Of a stretch of DNA of 44,306 nucleotides, positions 41,552 through 44,306 are shown piece after piece. Positions within the stretch are counted from its first letter, which is position 1; each line of letters begins with the position of its first letter. The DNA is taken from positions 1 to 44,306 of the forward strand of contig DXDB01000205.1 in the NCBI GenBank assembly GCA_019115705.1, in the 5' to 3' direction. Under the pieces are notes generated by a model. The model had not been told where the DNA came from, searched no databases, and saw only the letters and a list, made by a program, of their open reading frames with translations. A program made the translations under genes and the position numbers. This DNA comes from Candidatus Tetragenococcus pullicola. GTDB taxonomy: Bacteria > Bacillota > Bacilli > Lactobacillales > Enterococcaceae.

Positions 41552-42964
41552 GTGGAAAAATTTTCAAAGTCCTTTTTATCTATTCTAGGAGGTATTCTTT
41601 TTACAGCTATCAATTTAGTTAATCTTAGCTATTATAATCAAGAATATTTCCCTTTTTCGCTTGGTTTCATCAAAAAGATCGGTTTATCTTTTCTTTTTGT
41701 TCTTTCAAGTTTTATTGGATTAAAAATTATTCAGTGGCTGATAAAACAAATAAATACGGAAAATAGTATTTTTATGATTCTTGGCCTGGCTTTTATTTTA
41801 CGATTGGCCTGGGTTATCTTTGTACGCACACCGCCTACTCAAGACTACTTGCAACTTCTAAAAGCTTCACAAGCATTTGCAAATGGGAATTATGATTACA
41901 CACAAACGAACCGTTATTTAGAACTTTACCCATATATGAATGGCTTTGTGATTTACCAAGGACTCCTACTTAAATTATTTTTTTCAAACCTTTTTGTTTT
42001 AAAATTGATAAACTGTTTATTTAGTGTGGGTACAGTATATTTTTTGATGAAAATAGCCCTACATTTGTTTGGAGAAAAGACAAGTATCATCGCAGGACTT
42101 TTGCTGGCTCTTTATATTCCTAATATCGTTTTAACTTCTGTGTTAACCAATGATATTGTCGCCACTTTTTTGTTCTATCTGGCTTTTTATTTGATTATTT
42201 GTGCACCGCTAAATATGAAAAAAGCGCTATTCATTGGCTTCTTCTTATTTTTAGGAAATATCATTCGTCCAATGGCTAGTGTGATTTTATTGGCATTGGC
42301 ATTATATGGTTTGTTTATTCTTTTGTCACAACAAGAAAAGAAAGTATCCTTTTTCATTTCTTTTGGAACGATTTTTTTAACTTTTTTCACGATGTCGTTT
42401 GGAACAGATCAACTTCTTTTAAAAACGGGTTTAGCTACACAGAGTGGACAAAGCACAAATCTTTATTGGAAAATCGCTTTAGGGTTAAATCAAGAGACCA
42501 ATGGCAAGTGGAATCAAGAAGATTACGACTATGTAACGGCCGGAAAAACACCGACTCTTCGTGATAAGTATGCTAAACAATTAGTTTCTAAACGATTAAA
42601 CGCTCCAAAAAAGCTTGCACGATTAATGAAGAAAAAGTTCATGATCATGTGGGGCGATTTTGATACGTCTATTTCTTGGGCAACGAAAAAGACGGATATT
42701 CCCAGATGGAGTATTGTTTTATTAACGGTTATACAAAAATGTGAGTATATGATAATTAGTTTTGGTGCTTTAAAAATTTTTTGGCAAAAAGATCTCCCGG
42801 ATGGTTTTTATTTTCTTCTTATTGTCATAATTGGATATGTACTCGTTCATCAATTAATTGAAATCCAAACCCGCTATCGTTATTTAATCATGCCGTTGTT
42901 CATGCTTTTTGCAGGCAAAGGGCTGGAAGTTAGTTCTTTAAATTTAAAAAAGGGAAATGATTAG
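41552..42964 (+). CDS. GT39/ArnT-like polytopic membrane glycosyltransferase
   Basis: A 470-residue protein with roughly ten hydrophobic helices. The first loop carries RTPPTQDYLQLLKASQAFANGNY, with an Asp in the place of the catalytic Asp of PMT/ArnT-type (GT-C) enzymes. A soluble segment of about 75 residues (about 290-365) precedes the last helices. GT-C enzymes move a sugar from a lipid-phosphate donor outside the membrane; acceptor and sugar are unknown. GTG 41552 follows AGGAGG. The gene stands between secE and nusG, after a terminator, so its expression may rest on read-through or a promoter within 41475-41540. The end, ATGATTAG, is close to the nusG leader. Confidence 0.7.
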   Translation: MEKFSKSFLSILGGILFTAINLVNLSYYNQEYFPFSLGFIKKIGLSFLFVLSSFIGLKIIQWLIKQINTENSIFMILGLAFILRLAWVIFVRTPPTQDYLQLLKASQAFANGNYDYTQTNRYLELYPYMNGFVIYQGLLLKLFFSNLFVLKLINCLFSVGTVYFLMKIALHLFGEKTSIIAGLLLALYIPNIVLTSVLTNDIVATFLFYLAFYLIICAPLNMKKALFIGFFLFLGNIIRPMASVILLALALYGLFILLSQQEKKVSFFISFGTIFLTFFTMSFGTDQLLLKTGLATQSGQSTNLYWKIALGLNQETNGKWNQEDYDYVTAGKTPTLRDKYAKQLVSKRLNAPKKLARLMKKKFMIMWGDFDTSISWATKKTDIPRWSIVLLTVIQKCEYMIISFGALKIFWQKDLPDGFYFLLIVIIGYVLVHQLIEIQTRYRYLIMPLFMLFAGKGLEVSSLNLKKGND

Positions 42965-43088
42965 TGTGTCGAAGCAAAAAAAATTAGTTGAAAAAGGAAG
43001 AACCTGTTCTTTTTCCATAGTGGAAGAAGAGAAAACAGGAAATTTCCAATTGAATTCAAGGTTAGAACTAGCGTTAAGCAAAAAACGG

Positions 43089-43135
43089 TGCTATAATGAG
43101 ACGAAAGAGGAACTTCGGGAGACTGAGGTTTTTTT
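43089..43135 (+). promoter_or_regulatory. nusG promoter and early terminator-like hairpin
   Basis: TGC-TATAAT (43089-43097) is an extended -10; transcription should start near 43104. Only about 10 nt later CTTCGG-GAGA-CTGAGG (43113-43128) forms a GNRA-capped hairpin followed by seven T, an intrinsic-terminator layout before the nusG start at 43165. It suggests attenuation of nusG. Confidence 0.6.
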
Positions 43136-43164
43136 ATTTTACAAAAGATAGGGAGCGCCTTAAC

Positions 43165-43710
43165 ATGGAAACTTTTGAAAAAAACTGGTATGTGTTACAT
43201 ACATATTCTGGTTATGAAAACAGAGTGAAGATAAATATTGAATCTCGCGCACAAAGTATGGGAATGGATGATTATATTTTCCGAGTGGTTGTACCTGAAG
43301 AAAAAGAAATCGAAGTAAAAAACGGAAAAGAAAAAGAAATTGTTCATAAAACTTTTCCTGGGTATGTATTGATAGAAATGGTAATGACAGATGAATCATG
43401 GTATATTGTCCGCAATACCCCTGGTGTGACTGGTTTTGTCGGTTCTCATGGGGCAGGAAGTAAACCAGCACCACTTTTACAAGAAGAAATCAATTCGATA
43501 TTACGCTCACTTGGTATGAGCATGCGTTCGGTTGAGCTAAAAGTTTCTGTCGGAGAACTAGTGAAAATTATCGAAGGAGCTTTTTCTGGTTTAGAAGGTG
43601 AAGTCACGGAAGTCGATGAAGAAAAAGAAAAACTAAAAGTTAATATAGATATGTTTGGTCGTGAAACAAGTACTGAACTGGATTTTGAACAAGTTGATAA
43701 AATTGACTAA
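43165..43710 (+). CDS. nusG: Transcription elongation/termination factor NusG
   Basis: A 181-residue NusG. The NGN domain (WYVLHTYSGYENRVKINIES, PGYVLIEM, WYIVRNTPGVTGFVG) binds RNA polymerase, and the C-terminal KOW domain (VGELVKIIEGAFSGLEGEV) binds NusE or Rho. It promotes elongation, pausing and coupling of transcription to translation. A longer in-frame start at 43096 lies inside the leader hairpin region; ATG 43165 behind GGGAGCG is the family start. The leader holds a hairpin with T tract. Confidence 0.97.
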   Translation: METFEKNWYVLHTYSGYENRVKINIESRAQSMGMDDYIFRVVVPEEKEIEVKNGKEKEIVHKTFPGYVLIEMVMTDESWYIVRNTPGVTGFVGSHGAGSKPAPLLQEEINSILRSLGMSMRSVELKVSVGELVKIIEGAFSGLEGEVTEVDEEKEKLKVNIDMFGRETSTELDFEQVDKID

Positions 43711-43725
43711 ATAATTATAGAAATT

Positions 43726-43752
43726 GAGCTGACCTAAGTTTGGCTCTCTTTT
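43726..43752 (+). terminator. Weak terminator after nusG
   Basis: GAGC and GCTC with inner AC/GT, then CTCTTTTT. Confidence 0.5.
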
Positions 43753-43776
43753 TCCGTTTTAAATGGGAGGAAGAAA

Positions 43777-44306
43777 ATGGAGCATTTAAAATATCGTAGC
43801 GTTTTTGACATTATTGGTCCAGTTATGGTTGGGCCGAGTAGCTCTCATACGGCTGGGGCATGTCGGATTGGAAAGGTTGTCCGAAAAATTTTTGGTGAAC
43901 AGCCTGACTCAGTAGAAATTGATTTATATGAGTCCTTTGCAAAAACGTATCGTGGTCATGGAACAGATATTGCTTTGGTGGCTGGTTTATTGGGAATGGA
44001 ACCTGATGATTCTAACTTACCAGAGTCTTTAAAAATTGCTTACGAAAAAGGAATGGAAGTTTTATTTGTTCCTAAAAAAGAAAAAGCAGAACATCCCAAT
44101 ATGGTTCATTTGAAATTAATTAAAGGGGATAATCAATTGTCGGTAACCGGTATTTCTATTGGTGGTGGCAATATTCAAATATCTGAGTTGAATGGGTTTA
44201 AAATAACCTTGTCACTGGGTGTACCCACGTTTGTTGTTGTTCAAAAAGATATTCCGGGAGTAGTAGCAAAGGTTTCTCAGTTTCTTTATGAACAAAATGC
44301 AAACAT
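43777..44306 (+). CDS. sdaAB: L-serine dehydratase, beta subunit (cut by window end)
   Basis: The first 176 residues are present. The enzyme turns L-serine into pyruvate and ammonia with an oxygen-sensitive Fe-S cluster held by the alpha subunit. GPVMVGPSSSHTAGACRIGK is the typical beta-subunit start, YRGHGTDIALVAGLLGM follows, and an ACT domain begins near 148 (PTFVVVQKDIPGVVAKVSQFLYEQNAN). ATG 43777 follows GGGAGG. The alpha subunit gene sdaAA is expected just beyond the window. Confidence 0.93.
   Translation, partial: MEHLKYRSVFDIIGPVMVGPSSSHTAGACRIGKVVRKIFGEQPDSVEIDLYESFAKTYRGHGTDIALVAGLLGMEPDDSNLPESLKIAYEKGMEVLFVPKKEKAEHPNMVHLKLIKGDNQLSVTGISIGGGNIQISELNGFKITLSLGVPTFVVVQKDIPGVVAKVSQFLYEQNAN

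Noticed and set aside
42957..43151. 64-residue ORF overlapping the end of the GT39-like gene
   Set aside because: It overlaps the nusG promoter and leader hairpin, has unconvincing composition and no recognisable family.
1..44306. tRNA or rRNA genes and CRISPR arrays
   Set aside because: No cloverleaf with T-arm GGTTCRA, no rRNA core and no spaced repeats were seen; the GGTTCG at 39775 belongs to the preQ1 aptamer.

Overview
This window is low-GC, gene-dense DNA with strong AGGAGG-type ribosome binding sites, many ATG-spaced TTG and GTG starts, and short intrinsic terminators. Gene content and order point to a Firmicute of the order Lactobacillales, most likely Enterococcaceae. The evidence is spx-mecA-coiA-pepF, the CYTH/relQ-nadK-rluD-mgtE block, rpmG-secE-nusG, a preQ1-controlled queT, and an IS1341-type TnpB remnant. 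Species cannot be fixed from sequence reading alone; the decayed genes at the left end would suit a host-adapted member.

Layout. Positions 1-2335 are a decayed accessory patch. It holds a broken GH18 chitinase/endoglycosidase gene, a dead TnpB-only insertion sequence (803-2157) and a remnant of another gene, followed by an intact glycosylasparaginase. Positions 3400-8111 carry MgtC-like protein, RmlB, lipoate ligase and a membrane phosphoglycerol transferase. Positions 8321-13208 carry EF-P, an ASCH protein, a ClC channel, a convergent GIY-YIG/TrmN6 pair and two tandem PlsC-type acyltransferases. Positions 13405-22708 carry SbcD, SbcC, a SWIM-SNF2 helicase (overlapping genes) and an ABC exporter. 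Positions 23151-27471 carry Spx, its adaptor MecA, CoiA and PepF. Positions 27556-32092 carry a CYTH protein divergent from the relQ-nadK-rluD-mgtE operon. Positions 32165-37705 carry CutC, RlmA, TrmL, a histidine phosphatase and RecD2. Positions 37738-41004 carry a diacylglycerol kinase, a small membrane protein, QueT and a CBS protein. Positions 41141-44306 carry rpmG, secE, an unusual GT39-like membrane protein, nusG and the start of sdaAB.

Functional themes are DNA repair (SbcCD, RecD2, SNF2), RNA modification (TrmN6, RluD, RlmA, TrmL, QueT), stress and alarmone signalling (RelQ, Spx/MecA, CBS protein), and envelope/lipid work (PlsC pair, DagK, OpgB-like transferase, GT39-like protein).

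The most interesting unexplained signals are in the intergenic regions. One is a roughly 270-nt two-domain structured RNA candidate on the minus strand (38778-39051), with its own promoter and terminator. Another is a roughly 110-nt three-hairpin sRNA candidate (33848-33959), also with its own promoter and terminator. Terminator-like hairpins lie in the leaders of nusG and efp, and a long hairpin element separates spx from mecA. No CRISPR array, tRNA or rRNA gene was seen.
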